Assembly: GCF_001742285.1 (NCBI RefSeq)
Contig: NZ_MIEK01000045.1
Location: 1 to 64,000 of the forward strand
Direction: 5' to 3'
Length of the DNA stretch: 64,000 bases
Source of the DNA: Enterococcus rivorum
GTDB lineage: Bacteria > Bacillota > Bacilli > Lactobacillales > Enterococcaceae
The notes under the pieces are model-generated. The model ran no database searches and had not been told where the DNA came from. It saw only the letters and a program-made list of their open reading frames with translations. The translations under genes were made by a program, and so were the position numbers. Each line of letters starts with the position of its first letter. The first letter of the stretch is position 1. Shown here one piece after another: positions 49,069 to 59,244 of the stretch.

Positions 49069-49993
49069 TGAATTTATATGTAAAAAAAAATACGGAGAGG
49101 TGACTTCTATACGAAAAATGAATGGAGCCGGACCTAATATTTCTTGGCTAATAGCTACCGATGAAAATAAGAAAGTGATTTTACAGAAAAATAGTTTACC
49201 ATTATCTCATTTGACATTAATTGATGAGATAATGGGTATACTTTTTGAACAAGGAATTCCTATATCACCGTTTTTGAATATAGAAGCTGGAAGCAATTTG
49301 GATTGTGTGTGGATAATAAAAACGTTTGTTGATGGAAGAAATTGTGACCTTTCTATTTTAAATGATATAAAACAAGCTAGTAACGTACTCAAAAGAATTC
49401 ATTCTATACCAATTGATAACATGAATAATAATTATTATTACTTGTCGCCGCATGATCCAATTCATTGGCTGGTAAATTCCGAAGATAAGATTAATAATTT
49501 TTTTAGATCGATTGGAAATGACAATAATTATATAAAACTTATTAAGTATTGTGAAGAAAGTATAGGGAACATGTCGCTTCATGATTATAAAAAGTTGCCC
49601 CATTCAATTGTTCATGGTGATTTTCATGGGGGAAATATTATATTTAAAAAAAAATATTTAGAACAGATAATAGATTTTGATACTTTATGTGTATCACCTC
49701 GGATTCATGATCTTTCTTATTCTTGGTTTTTATTATGCAGAAAAGAAAGAGGAGGCTTTAATGTGAATGTGGAGTATTCTAAAATGTTTTTCAATAATTA
49801 TTTTAAGAATAATCAGTTGAGCATACTAGAGAAAAAGTTTTTCAAACATGTATTGATATTACGTTTAATCCCTACTAGTGATTACCTATTTCAATTGAAA
49901 AAAAGTAAACCGGCTTTTTTTAAAAAATATTTATCATGGACAATAAGAGCACTTGAAAGTGTTTCTGAATTTTTTTATAGTTTTATTAATTGA
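49061..49993 (+). CDS. APH-fold small-molecule kinase 1
   Basis: 310 residues. Aminoglycoside/choline-kinase fold: catalytic loop SIVHGDFHGGNIIF with Asp and the metal motif IIDFDTL. The start is ATG 49061 behind AAGAAGG, overlapping the previous gene by 8 bases. Likely phosphorylates a sugar, cyclitol or amino alcohol; substrate cannot be read. Confidence 0.78.
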   Translation: MINEFICKKKYGEVTSIRKMNGAGPNISWLIATDENKKVILQKNSLPLSHLTLIDEIMGILFEQGIPISPFLNIEAGSNLDCVWIIKTFVDGRNCDLSILNDIKQASNVLKRIHSIPIDNMNNNYYYLSPHDPIHWLVNSEDKINNFFRSIGNDNNYIKLIKYCEESIGNMSLHDYKKLPHSIVHGDFHGGNIIFKKKYLEQIIDFDTLCVSPRIHDLSYSWFLLCRKERGGFNVNVEYSKMFFNNYFKNNQLSILEKKFFKHVLILRLIPTSDYLFQLKKSKPAFFKKYLSWTIRALESVSEFFYSFIN

Positions 49994-50004
49994 GGAGTTG
50001 AGGA

Positions 50005-51141
50005 GTGAACAATCTGAAAGAAAGTAAATATTTATTTGATATTTTATATAATTTTTTAGGAATAAATGTTGAGTTAGATAAAAATATCTCAAGTTTAAAT
50101 TTGGAAAAAATTTTGTACCAAGCTACATTGCATCGAATAACTCCTGTTATATATCATTATTTTTTTAATGAAAATATTACTTCTAAGATTAACAATAATA
50201 TTTATAAGTTATTAAAAACTCAATACGATATCAGTAGTTACAGAGATAGGATGTTATCTAACGAAGCACATGAAATATGTAGATATGCAAAAAAGACAGA
50301 TGTTGATGCAATGATTCTTAAAGGTCCGATTTTGTCTAATTATTTATATAATCAACAGGGGCTTCGGATGTATGGAGATATCGATATTCTAATGAATAGA
50401 GAGGATTTATCAAAAGGAAAGAAATTAATTTCTTCACTAGGATATATGCAAGCTAATAAAAATAAGGATACTGATTTACTAATTGAAGCTACAAGATTCG
50501 ATATATTGAAAAAAGAAATTAGCTCTCATGAAACGGTAGAATTTTATAAAAATGGCCAAGTAAATTTACTTGATGAAATCATTGTAGACATAAATCATTC
50601 TGTTCTATGGAAGAAAACTACTCAAATTAATCTTTTTGATGATATTTCTACTAATACATTTCTAGATAATAATTTTGATTATAAATTTGAAGGTAAAAAA
50701 ATAGTAGGACCTACTCCGGAATTATTATTTATTCATACTTGTTTACATTTATATTCCGAGGCAGTTTTATTTTGCTGGCAATATAGTTGGCATAAAAATT
50801 GGGGGGATATAGAGATGATAAAGTATTTAGATATAGGGTTGCTCATGAATAAAGAAATTGATTGGGATATAGTTAATTCCTATATAGAGGATAAGGATTT
50901 TCGTGTAGGTATTGAATTTGTTATTTCAAATTTTAATATTCTCTTTCCTATTTTTCCAATACCTAAATTACTGAAAAAATATGTAAACAGTGAATCAAAA
51001 GTAAATTATTACTACACATGTAAAGGTGAAATTAAACATTGGAATAATTCTCTTAAAGATAGAGTATTTAATCAGAATATTAGGCTAGAAGATGTTTTGA
51101 ATAATACTAAGAAAGGAGATTTACTGAAAAAAAATGAATAA
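50005..51141 (+). CDS. Nucleotidyltransferase-family protein (NTP_transf_5 type)
   Basis: 378 residues. The motif AMILKGPILSNYLYNQQGLR followed by MYGDIDILM shows the GS-DxD nucleotidyltransferase pattern of the NTP_transf_5 family. In some lasso-peptide clusters such a protein acts after an HPr-like kinase on the phosphate group. Start GTG 50005 with GAGGAG upstream; 11 bases after the kinase. Its 3' end overlaps the HAD gene by 8 bases. Confidence 0.7.
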   Translation: MNNLKESKYLFDILYNFLGINVELDKNISSLNLEKILYQATLHRITPVIYHYFFNENITSKINNNIYKLLKTQYDISSYRDRMLSNEAHEICRYAKKTDVDAMILKGPILSNYLYNQQGLRMYGDIDILMNREDLSKGKKLISSLGYMQANKNKDTDLLIEATRFDILKKEISSHETVEFYKNGQVNLLDEIIVDINHSVLWKKTTQINLFDDISTNTFLDNNFDYKFEGKKIVGPTPELLFIHTCLHLYSEAVLFCWQYSWHKNWGDIEMIKYLDIGLLMNKEIDWDIVNSYIEDKDFRVGIEFVISNFNILFPIFPIPKLLKKYVNSESKVNYYYTCKGEIKHWNNSLKDRVFNQNIRLEDVLNNTKKGDLLKKNE

Positions 51142-51913
51142 GGAGAACAAAGATGTTTATATACTAGATTTAGATGGCACAATTATTAATGAAAATGGTT
51201 TTTTTTTTAATATTGAAGAAACTTTAGTGAATATGCGTAACTTGAAAATCGTTGCAACTGGAAGAAGTAAATCATCTTTAGATCAATTAGCTGTTGTTTC
51301 TAGCTTAGTTAAGATAGTTAATCCAAAAATTGTATGTTATAACGGTAATGCAATTTATGATTTTAAAACTAAGGAATTTTTGGTACTTAATAAGTTTAGA
51401 GTAACTGAAAATTTAATAAAGAAAATAAATACTATAGGGAAAAAATTTGTTGTTGATATTGATGGACAGCTTTATTCAAACTCCAAAGAGTCACGTACTA
51501 GGTTTTCAATAATAAATAAAATTCCAAAAAGTAAAATAATAGTTGGTATACCAACTATTAATCCATTGACAAATATTCTATCTTTTCAAATTTATGATGA
51601 GAATATAAATTTTGATAATTTAAAGGTTTTAGGAAATTATTCCATACAAAATTATAAATATATGACGATTGTGTATCCAGAGAATACAAGCAAAGAGAAT
51701 GGGCTTAAATATATGTTTAGTAGAGATCTAGTTGAATATTCAACTGATTTTAAAATAGCAATAGGTAATGATATTAATGACATAGGCATGTTTCAATGGT
51801 CAGATTTTAGCATAGCAGTAATGAACTCTTCAGAACTAGTAAAGAAGAAAACAAATAAAGTTTTGGATCAATGTTTATCTAGTTACTTACAAAAGCAGAT
51901 TGGAGATAAGTAA
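51134..51913 (+). CDS. HAD-superfamily phosphatase
   Basis: 259 residues. Motif I LDLDGTI (nucleophile Asp), motif II VATGRS, and motif III/IV GNDINDIGMF, with a Cof-type cap between. Likely removes phosphate from a sugar or cyclitol phosphate of the pathway. Confidence 0.8.
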   Translation: MNKENKDVYILDLDGTIINENGFFFNIEETLVNMRNLKIVATGRSKSSLDQLAVVSSLVKIVNPKIVCYNGNAIYDFKTKEFLVLNKFRVTENLIKKINTIGKKFVVDIDGQLYSNSKESRTRFSIINKIPKSKIIVGIPTINPLTNILSFQIYDENINFDNLKVLGNYSIQNYKYMTIVYPENTSKENGLKYMFSRDLVEYSTDFKIAIGNDINDIGMFQWSDFSIAVMNSSELVKKKTNKVLDQCLSSYLQKQIGDK

Positions 51914-51915
51914 GT

Positions 51916-52851
51916 ATGAAAAAAAATGAACTATTATCAAAATTAAAAAATCTAAAACTTTTAAACAAAAAAGACAATACGGAAGTGTATGAAGCAACTC
52001 TTAATGAAGTGCCAGTTATAATAAAGTATTATAGTACAGAACAGAATTTTCAAAGAGAACTTAATGCACTACAAGCGTTAGAAAAAAAAAGAGTTAAAAC
52101 ACCTCAAATATTATCTTTTTATAATGGATTTTGGAATAAAGAGGTTGGTTATATAATTCAAGAAAAATTGCAAGGAGACACTTTGCTGGAGATATACAGT
52201 GATATTAAGGACAAAGAGGGATTGTTGTATGAATGTGGCGAAGCTCTTGGAAAAATAAATAAAATACTCACTTTAAATGAATTAGATATCAGTAATATAT
52301 GGAAGTACTCTGATTTTGAAACAGATGAAAATTTTAAACAGTATGATTGGAAAAAGCATTTCATGCATCAAATTCCTGTATGGATAGAAAAAGTGGATAA
52401 GAAATATAAAAGTGAAATCAATTACGTTAAGTTAGAAGAAATTTTACTTCAAGGATTAAAAGAAGTTGATTCATCTATTGAGTCAATTGGGCTGATGCAT
52501 CGAGATTATGGTTTTAGAAATATATTGTATAAAAATATTAATATTACAGGAATCATCGATTTTGAACATGCTATGATAGGAGACATTTTTTTTGATACTA
52601 CTAAGTTGATATTTAATAATTTAGATTTTGTTAAGGATTGTTCACTCCAAAAAAGTTTCTTTGATGGTTGGTCAAAAGAAACTAGAGTTTATGTAGATGA
52701 CAAAAAAATGTGGCTATATTTAGCAATTCAGGGATTAGGTGCTATTCAATGGGTAGATGGACAAAAATTGATAGCTAATAGGTACAGACACTTGGATTAT
52801 AGAAAAAAGGGAGAAGGTATTGTTTCGGAAGCATTACATTACATGTCTTGA
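51916..52851 (+). CDS. APH-fold small-molecule kinase 2
   Basis: 311 residues. Catalytic LMHRDYGFRNILY and metal motif GIIDFEHAMIGD; N-lobe VIIKYY with the ATP lysine. Only distantly like kinase 1, so it probably has a different substrate. Two bases after the HAD gene. Confidence 0.78.
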   Translation: MKKNELLSKLKNLKLLNKKDNTEVYEATLNEVPVIIKYYSTEQNFQRELNALQALEKKRVKTPQILSFYNGFWNKEVGYIIQEKLQGDTLLEIYSDIKDKEGLLYECGEALGKINKILTLNELDISNIWKYSDFETDENFKQYDWKKHFMHQIPVWIEKVDKKYKSEINYVKLEEILLQGLKEVDSSIESIGLMHRDYGFRNILYKNINITGIIDFEHAMIGDIFFDTTKLIFNNLDFVKDCSLQKSFFDGWSKETRVYVDDKKMWLYLAIQGLGAIQWVDGQKLIANRYRHLDYRKKGEGIVSEALHYMS

Positions 52852-52868
52852 GTATAAGGAGCAGTTTA

Positions 52869-53624
52869 ATGGAGATAAAAGTAGACACACATGTTCATAC
52901 AGTCCATAGTTTACACGCATATAGTACTATTCATGAAAATACTTTGGAAGCACAGAAAAAAAATTTAGAGGGTATTGTTATATCGGACCATTTTGGACCA
53001 TATTTTGTTGGTGGAAATCTGTTTCAATCGTTTGCGGGTATCGCTAACATTAGAAATATACCGGATGAAATAAATGACATAAAAATTATTAATGGCGTTG
53101 AAATTGATATTATAGATAAAATGGGAAATTTAGCCTTTTTTGATCATTACTTTCCTTTTGATTCTTCAGAATCTGTACTAGAACGTCTTGTAAAGAAGTG
53201 CTCAATGATTATTGCTAGCTATCATCAATTTGGCAATTTAACTTTAACAAGTTTAGAAAATACTAACATGCTCATCTCTGTTCTATCTAATCCCGATGTT
53301 CATGTGCTAGGTCATTGTGACAGAATACCCGGAAAGTTTGAAGAATTAGCTGTTATTCAAACTGCTAAAAAATTAAATAAAGTAATTGAATTAAATACAC
53401 ATTCATTTAATAAAGATAAAATGGCTCAAGAAAGGATAAAAAGAATTGCAATACTTTGTGCGGAAAATGACACTAAAGTAACTATTGGTAGTGATGCGCA
53501 TTTTGCGACGGATATTGGAAATTTTTCTGCTATTAAGAATATGTTAACATCAATTAGTTTTCCAGAAGAGTTGTTGATAAATACGTCTGTTGGAAAAATT
53601 TATGACTTTTTAAACCAACATTGA
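52869..53624 (+). CDS. PHP-domain phosphoesterase
   Basis: 251 residues. Metal motifs DTHVHTVHS, ISDHFGP, EIDIID, ASYHQ, LGHCDR and GSDAHF, as in YcdX/histidinol-phosphatase-like proteins. ATG 52869 follows AAGGAG; the in-frame GTG/ATG at 52848 would overlap kinase 2. Probable phosphatase on a pathway intermediate. Confidence 0.8.
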   Translation: MEIKVDTHVHTVHSLHAYSTIHENTLEAQKKNLEGIVISDHFGPYFVGGNLFQSFAGIANIRNIPDEINDIKIINGVEIDIIDKMGNLAFFDHYFPFDSSESVLERLVKKCSMIIASYHQFGNLTLTSLENTNMLISVLSNPDVHVLGHCDRIPGKFEELAVIQTAKKLNKVIELNTHSFNKDKMAQERIKRIAILCAENDTKVTIGSDAHFATDIGNFSAIKNMLTSISFPEELLINTSVGKIYDFLNQH

Positions 53625-53668
53625 GTTTTTTTATTTAAATTGAAAGTCTAGGCGAAAGGAATATAACA

Positions 53669-53923
53669 ATGGGAGAAATAGAAAGTTTTTTAATTTCTGA
53701 AGTTCAAGTAATCACTAAAACTACATTTATGGCTGTTGATAGAGAGCGTCCGTTTATAGAGTTAGGAATAGATTCAATTGATTTTATTAATTTGATTGTT
53801 GCTATTGAGGAAAAGTATAATTTTGAAATTGACGATAGTATGTTGACATTTTCAAATGAAATTTGTGTAAAAAGTTTAGTCTTCTACATTTCAAATAAAT
53901 TAGAAAAGGAGTGTACAAAATGA
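53669..53923 (+). CDS. Acyl carrier protein
   Basis: 84 residues with the phosphopantetheine site Ser36 in LGIDSIDFINL and an acidic four-helix pattern. Because the next gene is an amino acid:carrier-protein ligase, it likely carries an aminoacyl thioester rather than a fatty acyl group. Its stop overlaps the ligase start (ATGA). It needs a phosphopantetheinyl transferase from elsewhere. Confidence 0.88.
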   Translation: MGEIESFLISEVQVITKTTFMAVDRERPFIELGIDSIDFINLIVAIEEKYNFEIDDSMLTFSNEICVKSLVFYISNKLEKECTK

Positions 53924-54690
53924 TACATCCAGAATATGCAACTCTACACAGTAAAGATACTGAGCTAAGAGCCCAATTAAACATTAAATTAATGTCTTAC
54001 ATTAAAGATTATAAAGTTAATGAATGGACTATACCGTCTCTTATAGATGGAGATGTTTTAGAAAGATGTGGATATTTTTCCACTATTCCTAATCAGTTAA
54101 CCAAAATTGGTACATTGGATTTGGATAAAATTGATTTGCATGCAAAAGATAATGATTGTAATGGTTTTATATCAAGTTCTAATTTATATCTTACACCAGC
54201 AGCATGTATACATTTTTATCCTATGTTAGAGACAGAAAATAAATACAACGAAATCATAACAACAATGGCTCGCGTTTACAGATATGAAGATGGAGCATTT
54301 GTATATAATGAACGGCAATGGGAATTTTCAGTTAGGGAGTTTGTAGCTGTTGGCTCGATTGAATATGTTCAAAATTTCTTAGAAGATATGAAAAGTAAAT
54401 TATTAGAATATGCTCAACAATTTACTGATAAATCATATCTTAAAGTTGCTCATGACCATTTTTATCCTAGTAAAAAAAATGCTTTGAAAGAAAAGTTTCA
54501 AGAAAAAAACAAATTGAAAACAGAGCTTGTAGCTGATATTAATGGTAAAAATGTATCCATCGCATCGTTTAATTTTCATGGATATCACTTTAGTAAAGAA
54601 TTTAACTTTGACTCAAATGGAAATGTTGTCTCTGGATGTGTAGGCTGTGGTATTGATAGGTGGTTGGAACTGATACATTCTAAAAACTAG
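53920..54690 (+). CDS. SerRS-like amino acid:[carrier protein] ligase
   Basis: 256 residues, a catalytic class II synthetase core without tRNA-binding arm. Motif 2 RVYRYED (118-124), motif 3 GCGIDRW (242-248), and a C-E-C zinc set Cys96, Glu140, Cys243 in the order known from atypical SerRS homologues of rhizobia that load glycine or alanine on carrier proteins. It should activate a small amino acid with ATP and pass it to the preceding carrier protein. Confidence 0.82.
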   Translation: MIHPEYATLHSKDTELRAQLNIKLMSYIKDYKVNEWTIPSLIDGDVLERCGYFSTIPNQLTKIGTLDLDKIDLHAKDNDCNGFISSSNLYLTPAACIHFYPMLETENKYNEIITTMARVYRYEDGAFVYNERQWEFSVREFVAVGSIEYVQNFLEDMKSKLLEYAQQFTDKSYLKVAHDHFYPSKKNALKEKFQEKNKLKTELVADINGKNVSIASFNFHGYHFSKEFNFDSNGNVVSGCVGCGIDRWLELIHSKN

Positions 54691-54772
54691 AAAAAAATAT
54701 TTATATAATTACTTGGTGTTTTAGAGACACAGGATAATTAAAAAATATCTAATAACTATTGAGGTGAATAAA

Positions 54773-55927
54773 ATGGAAGGTTGTTTATTTAATAAATTAG
54801 ATGATGGTACTTCCTTGGAATATTATATACCATGTAGTATCCCTTTATTAACTAACAGTATAAGAAAACTTGGAGGCATAATGTATATTAATTTACTTGC
54901 TAATAGCGGATTGACAGCAGTGCCAAATTATGCAAAAAATTCTAAAGAAAAATTTTTGTCAAATGTAAAATTTTCACAAAAATTAAACTATAGAACAGTA
55001 TTTGATATGTTAGATATTGAGATTAATGATAGATGTTTTAAGAGTTTTTCTGAAGGGATAAATTTTTTGAAAGAAAAAAATAGAAAAAATGAAAATACGA
55101 TAATAGGTGTAACTACGTATTATTTACCTTATTCAAAAGATTTCAAAAATAAGCGTTATATTAGTGAATATGAAACAAGGACGATAGGAATAACGAATCA
55201 TTATATTTTAGTGATAGATATTAATGATGAATTTTTACAAGTTTATGATACCACGCCGATTGTGTGTAATGAGACGTTATCTATAGATAATCTAAGCAAA
55301 GCATGGCTAGGTGATAGTAAAATTGATGAATTTTCTAAGATAGTAGGTATAGACAGTCTATCTCCATATACATACTTAGAAATAGATATAAAGAAAGATA
55401 TTAAAGAAAAAAGAATAATGGAACTAAGTTTTCAATTATTGGCAACCATAGTATTTGAATATCTTGATGGAAAAGTACTTAAAGATGGAGAGACAAACTA
55501 TTTTTATGGAATCACGGCTAATGTAATGGTTATTGAAGAACTTAGAGATATTTCAAATAGAAAAGTTTTATCAGAAAAGGAAGTACATCAAATTGAAATA
55601 TGTCTAATTGAGATGCAAATAAGTCGTTGCTTTTTTAGGGATTTTTTAAAAGATATATCTGAGATTAATTCGGTCTATATAAAAATATTTAATGAAACTA
55701 ATTTTCTTTTAGAAGAAATGAAAAAAGTAATATCCAAAATACGTTTGATTTTTGCAAGAAAAAAATATGATGTAAATAGATTAAATGAAAATTTTGATAT
55801 ATTAGAAAAATTATTTAAAAAAGAAAAAATGATATATGAAGAAATCGAATCAAAGCTAACCTCAAAGAATAAAGTGAATTCTGGAACGTTAATTTTTGGG
55901 GATTTATTTTTTGAGAGGAGAGAGTAG
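54773..55927 (+). CDS. BtrH-like putative aminoacyl transferase
   Basis: 384 residues. An N-terminal papain-like pattern, Cys21 (YIPCSIPLL), His143 (TNHYILVID) and Asp159 (VYDTTP), resembles the BtrH_N domain; the C-terminal half is helical and charged. In butirosin synthesis BtrH moves an acyl group from a carrier protein to an aminoglycoside. Here it would transfer the aminoacyl group to the cyclitol product. The assignment is by pattern only. ATG 54773 behind GAGGTG. Confidence 0.5.
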   Translation: MEGCLFNKLDDGTSLEYYIPCSIPLLTNSIRKLGGIMYINLLANSGLTAVPNYAKNSKEKFLSNVKFSQKLNYRTVFDMLDIEINDRCFKSFSEGINFLKEKNRKNENTIIGVTTYYLPYSKDFKNKRYISEYETRTIGITNHYILVIDINDEFLQVYDTTPIVCNETLSIDNLSKAWLGDSKIDEFSKIVGIDSLSPYTYLEIDIKKDIKEKRIMELSFQLLATIVFEYLDGKVLKDGETNYFYGITANVMVIEELRDISNRKVLSEKEVHQIEICLIEMQISRCFFRDFLKDISEINSVYIKIFNETNFLLEEMKKVISKIRLIFARKKYDVNRLNENFDILEKLFKKEKMIYEEIESKLTSKNKVNSGTLIFGDLFFERRE

Positions 55928-55937
55928 CAATTATCTT

Positions 55938-56936
55938 ATGATTAAAGTTGAGCATTTACAAAAGAATTTTAACAAAAGCATTAAAAAATCTGGATTGGCT
56001 GGAACATTGAGGTCATTTATTAGACCTGAAATAGAAGTATTTGAGGCTGTAAAAGATTTGAGCTTTGAAATACCAAAGGGACAAATTTTTGGATTCATTG
56101 GAGCAAACGGGGCTGGAAAATCAACTACAATTAAAATGTTAACAGGGATATTAACTCCTACATCTGGAGTTTGTGAAATCGAAGGGAAGAATCCACAGAA
56201 AAACCGCAAAGAATATGTAAAGAATATAGGTGTAGTTTTTGGTCAAAGAACACAACTGTGGTGGGATTTACCTCTAAGAGAGACATATAAAGTTCTCAAA
56301 GAAATATATGATATTCCAGATGATCAATTTAATAAGAGAATGCTTTTTCTGAACGAGATACTAGAACTCAATGATTTTATAAAAGATCCTGTACGTACAC
56401 TTTCATTAGGTCAACGTATGAGGGCTGATATAGCAGCTTCTCTTTTGCATAATCCTAAAGTTCTTTTTCTTGATGAACCAACTATTGGATTGGATGTATC
56501 AGTTAAAGATAATATACGTAGGGCTATCATTGATATAAATAAGGAAGAAAATACAACAATTGTTTTAACAACCCACGATTTAACCGATATTGAATTATTA
56601 TGTAGTAGAATTTTTATGATTGATAAAGGTCAAGAAGTGTTTGATGGCTCAATTAGTCAACTGAAAAATAAGTTTGGAAGAATGCATGAAATTAGTTTTC
56701 AAGTAGCTAATATTGAAGAGGTGTTTAAACTTAATTATACTGATTTTTTCGAAAATATAGATATGGAAATAAATGGAGTTAATATTAATATATGTTTCGA
56801 TGCAACAAAAATACATGTAACAGAATTACTTCAATTCACACTAAGTAGGACTCAGATTAATGATGTTTCAGTTAAGGATGGAAATATAGAAGAAATCATT
56901 AAACGCTTTTTTAGGAAGGAAATAGAAAATGACTAA
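55938..56936 (+). CDS. ABC-2 type exporter ATP-binding protein
   Basis: 332 residues. Walker A GANGAGKST, Q-loop VVFGQRTQLWWDLP, signature LSLGQRMRAD, Walker B VLFLDEPT, H-loop TTHDLTD. The FGQRTQLWWDLP segment marks the COG4586 family. ATG 55938 follows AGGAGAGAG at some distance. It pairs with two membrane proteins at 56929 and 59461 and likely exports the product. Confidence 0.9.
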   Translation: MIKVEHLQKNFNKSIKKSGLAGTLRSFIRPEIEVFEAVKDLSFEIPKGQIFGFIGANGAGKSTTIKMLTGILTPTSGVCEIEGKNPQKNRKEYVKNIGVVFGQRTQLWWDLPLRETYKVLKEIYDIPDDQFNKRMLFLNEILELNDFIKDPVRTLSLGQRMRADIAASLLHNPKVLFLDEPTIGLDVSVKDNIRRAIIDINKEENTTIVLTTHDLTDIELLCSRIFMIDKGQEVFDGSISQLKNKFGRMHEISFQVANIEEVFKLNYTDFFENIDMEINGVNINICFDATKIHVTELLQFTLSRTQINDVSVKDGNIEEIIKRFFRKEIEND

Positions 56937-57747
56937 TAATTTTCGAAAGTATCAACCATTTATTAATGCTGGAATGCAAGGGATGATTGCGTATCGTGTA
57001 GATTTTTTAATTTTTCGTATTGGGGATCTTATGGGAGCTTTTGTTACTTACTTTATATGGTTAGCTATTTTCAATTCATCGTCTAGCTCTTATTTAAACG
57101 GTTTTTCTTTTCAAGAAATGACAGTATATATTTTTTTGAGTTTTTATACAGGAATAATTACTAGAACTAATGTTAGTAGTCAAATAGGTAGTGAAGTTAA
57201 AGATGGTTCAATTTCAATGAGGCTATTAAAGCCAATAAGCTTTACAGCAACATATCTATTTGAAGAAATGGGAAAAAAATTGATAGAAGTTTATATCCTA
57301 GCAATTCCTATTTTTGGTGGAATAATATTATACCAGTTGTTTCAATCTGAAAATATTCTGTTTAGAATTACTAACTTAGCTATCTATATTTTAAGTAGCT
57401 TTATTTCTTATTTAATCAATTTTTATTTAAGTGTTTGTTTTGGTTTTACTTCTTTTATTTTTAAAAATATTTGGGGTTTGATTTTAATGAAAAACTCTAT
57501 AGTTAACTTTATGTCTGGAGCACTAATTCCTTTGGGGTTCTTTCCTAAAATTATTGCAGATGTCCTACAAGTATTACCATTTGCTTCATTACTGTATTTA
57601 CCCGTTATGATATCTCTTAATAAATATACGCTAGGTAAAACAATTATATTGTTATTATTGCAATTGTTTTGGCTGGCTTTCTTTTTTATTTTATCCAAGT
57701 TTATTTGGAATATTGTAATTAAGCACCTTAGTGTACAAGGAGGTTAA
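56929..57747 (+). CDS. ABC-2 family permease 1 (COG4587-like)
   Basis: 272 residues with six predicted membrane segments; begins FRKYQPFINAGMQGMIAYRVDF and contains SMRLLKPISF, typical of the COG4587 half-permease. Overlaps the ATPase gene by 8 bases. Confidence 0.85.
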   Translation: MTNNFRKYQPFINAGMQGMIAYRVDFLIFRIGDLMGAFVTYFIWLAIFNSSSSSYLNGFSFQEMTVYIFLSFYTGIITRTNVSSQIGSEVKDGSISMRLLKPISFTATYLFEEMGKKLIEVYILAIPIFGGIILYQLFQSENILFRITNLAIYILSSFISYLINFYLSVCFGFTSFIFKNIWGLILMKNSIVNFMSGALIPLGFFPKIIADVLQVLPFASLLYLPVMISLNKYTLGKTIILLLLQLFWLAFFFILSKFIWNIVIKHLSVQGG

Positions 57748-57753
57748 TGATGC

Positions 57754-57810
57754 AAAAAAAGTATATAGAGTTTTATTTGGAAAAAGTTGAATGGATATTC
57801 AGTTAATTGG
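57754..57810 (+). other. Short ORF fragment after permease 1
   Basis: AAGGAGG precedes an ATG with an 18-codon frame (MQKKYIEFYLEKVEWIFS). It may be the broken start of the original second permease or another gene, cut by the IS3 insertion and decay. Confidence 0.3.
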
Positions 57811-58120
57811 AATTTCAAGAAAGGAATAAATATTGATAGGTCATGATGAGACTACCTCCTTTTTGTGTTTACTTTAGCAATGGGATTTAGAACAAGTAAG
57901 ATAAATATTTATATAGCTGTATTTCCTTGAAAACAGACGTAATTTTATGGACAATGCTTTCCTTCACAGGTTTGTGAATTTAAAAGGTGCATAAATAATG
58001 AATTGAACTTGATGGATTGGCGAAGCTTAGCGTGAAAAATTAGCTGAGATATGCTATCCCTAGCTTAGGAGGTCGTGTAGAGATTTTTAAACTTAGATGA
58101 TAGTAAGGAACGCACATATC
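57811..58120. other. Gene-free stretch left of the IS remnant
   Basis: No gene. The left end of the IS3 element should lie here, but no match to its right-end inverted repeat was found. Confidence 0.35.
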
Positions 58121-58124
58121 TTAG

Positions 58125-58373
58125 CAGGCTTATTTAGATTTATATGGTGCAGGGAAACCACGTGCAGAAGTCATTCGAGAGTATGACCTGAATCCTTCTA
58201 GCTTTGATAAATGGCTCAAGCAAGGGAAAATGACAGGCTCATTTTCTGAAAAAGACAATCGAACACCAGAACAGAAAGAACGGATTGCCCTACGCAAACC
58301 CAATAATCAGTTGGAAATGGAGAATGATAGTTTAAAGCAAGCGGCGCTGATCTTCGGACGAAAAGACAAATAA
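58125..58373 (+). pseudogene. IS3-family transposase OrfA fragment
   Basis: Reads LDLYGAGKPRAEVIREYDLN, SSFDKWLKQGKMTGSF, EKDNRTPEQKERIALRKPNN and QLEMENDSLKQAALIFGRKDK, the helix-turn-helix and leucine-zipper end of OrfA. A stop sits directly upstream and the N-terminus is missing. Confidence 0.8.
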
Positions 58374-59244
58374 TCGAGGGAAACAAAGCAACTTATTCGA
58401 TTTCAGCGAAGTGCCAAGCACTAGGTATTTCCCGCCAAGCCTATTATTATCACCCTCAAAAAAGAAAAGTGAGAGTGAACTGGAAGCACTAGTAGAAGAG
58501 GTTTTTCTTCAAAGTAGAAAAAATTACGGCACTCGTAAAATTAAAATGGAGCTGAAAAAAAGAGGCCTCTGTGTTAGTCGGCGTAAAATTGGTCAGGTAA
58601 AGAAACGTCGTGGCTTATTATCCAACTACACCAAAGCTCACTTTAAAAAGATAACATCCGCTGTAAATGAAGCGTTGGTTGATAATAAATTACAACGATC
58701 ATTTTCCAACCGAGCATCGCTAGAAGCGATTGTTACAGACTTGACTTATGTTCGTGTTGGTCATCACTGGCACTACATATGCCTGATTTTAGATCTGTCT
58801 AATCGAGAAATCAGTGGCTATTCATGCGGAAGGCACAAAGACACCGCTCTCGTGAAGCAAGCTTTTAGTCGACTTCTCTATTCTTTACTAGACGTTAAGA
58901 TTTTCCATACAGATCGAGGAAAAGAATTTGATAATCAGCTGATTACAGCTCTTGTTGATTCTTTTCAAATCGAACGCTCATTAAGTCAGAAAGGAAGTCC
59001 TTATGACAATGCCGTAGCGGAATCGACCTATAAATCGTTGAAAGTTGAGTTTGTTTAACCAACCGCTTTCTCTTCACTGGAAGAATTGGCTCTGCATCTG
59101 TTTGACTATGTTCATTGGTGGAACCACCTTCGACTGCACGGTTCCTTGGGGTATGTAGCACCTATCGCCTATCGCAACGTTAGATTGGCGGAGCGAACCC
59201 TTGACAATGAGCATGGGGATGATACCCAAAAGGGCGCGGCCTAA
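58374..59244 (+). pseudogene. IS3-family transposase OrfB, disrupted
   Basis: DDE integrase with D (VTDLTYVRVG), D (FHTDRGKEFDN) and E (AVAESTYKSL). The early part SAKCQALGISRQAYYYHP is in a different frame from SESELEALVEEVFLQ, giving one frameshift near 58455. A TAA at 59056 interrupts before PTAFSSLEELALHLFDY and the rest, ending at 59244. Non-functional. Confidence 0.88.
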
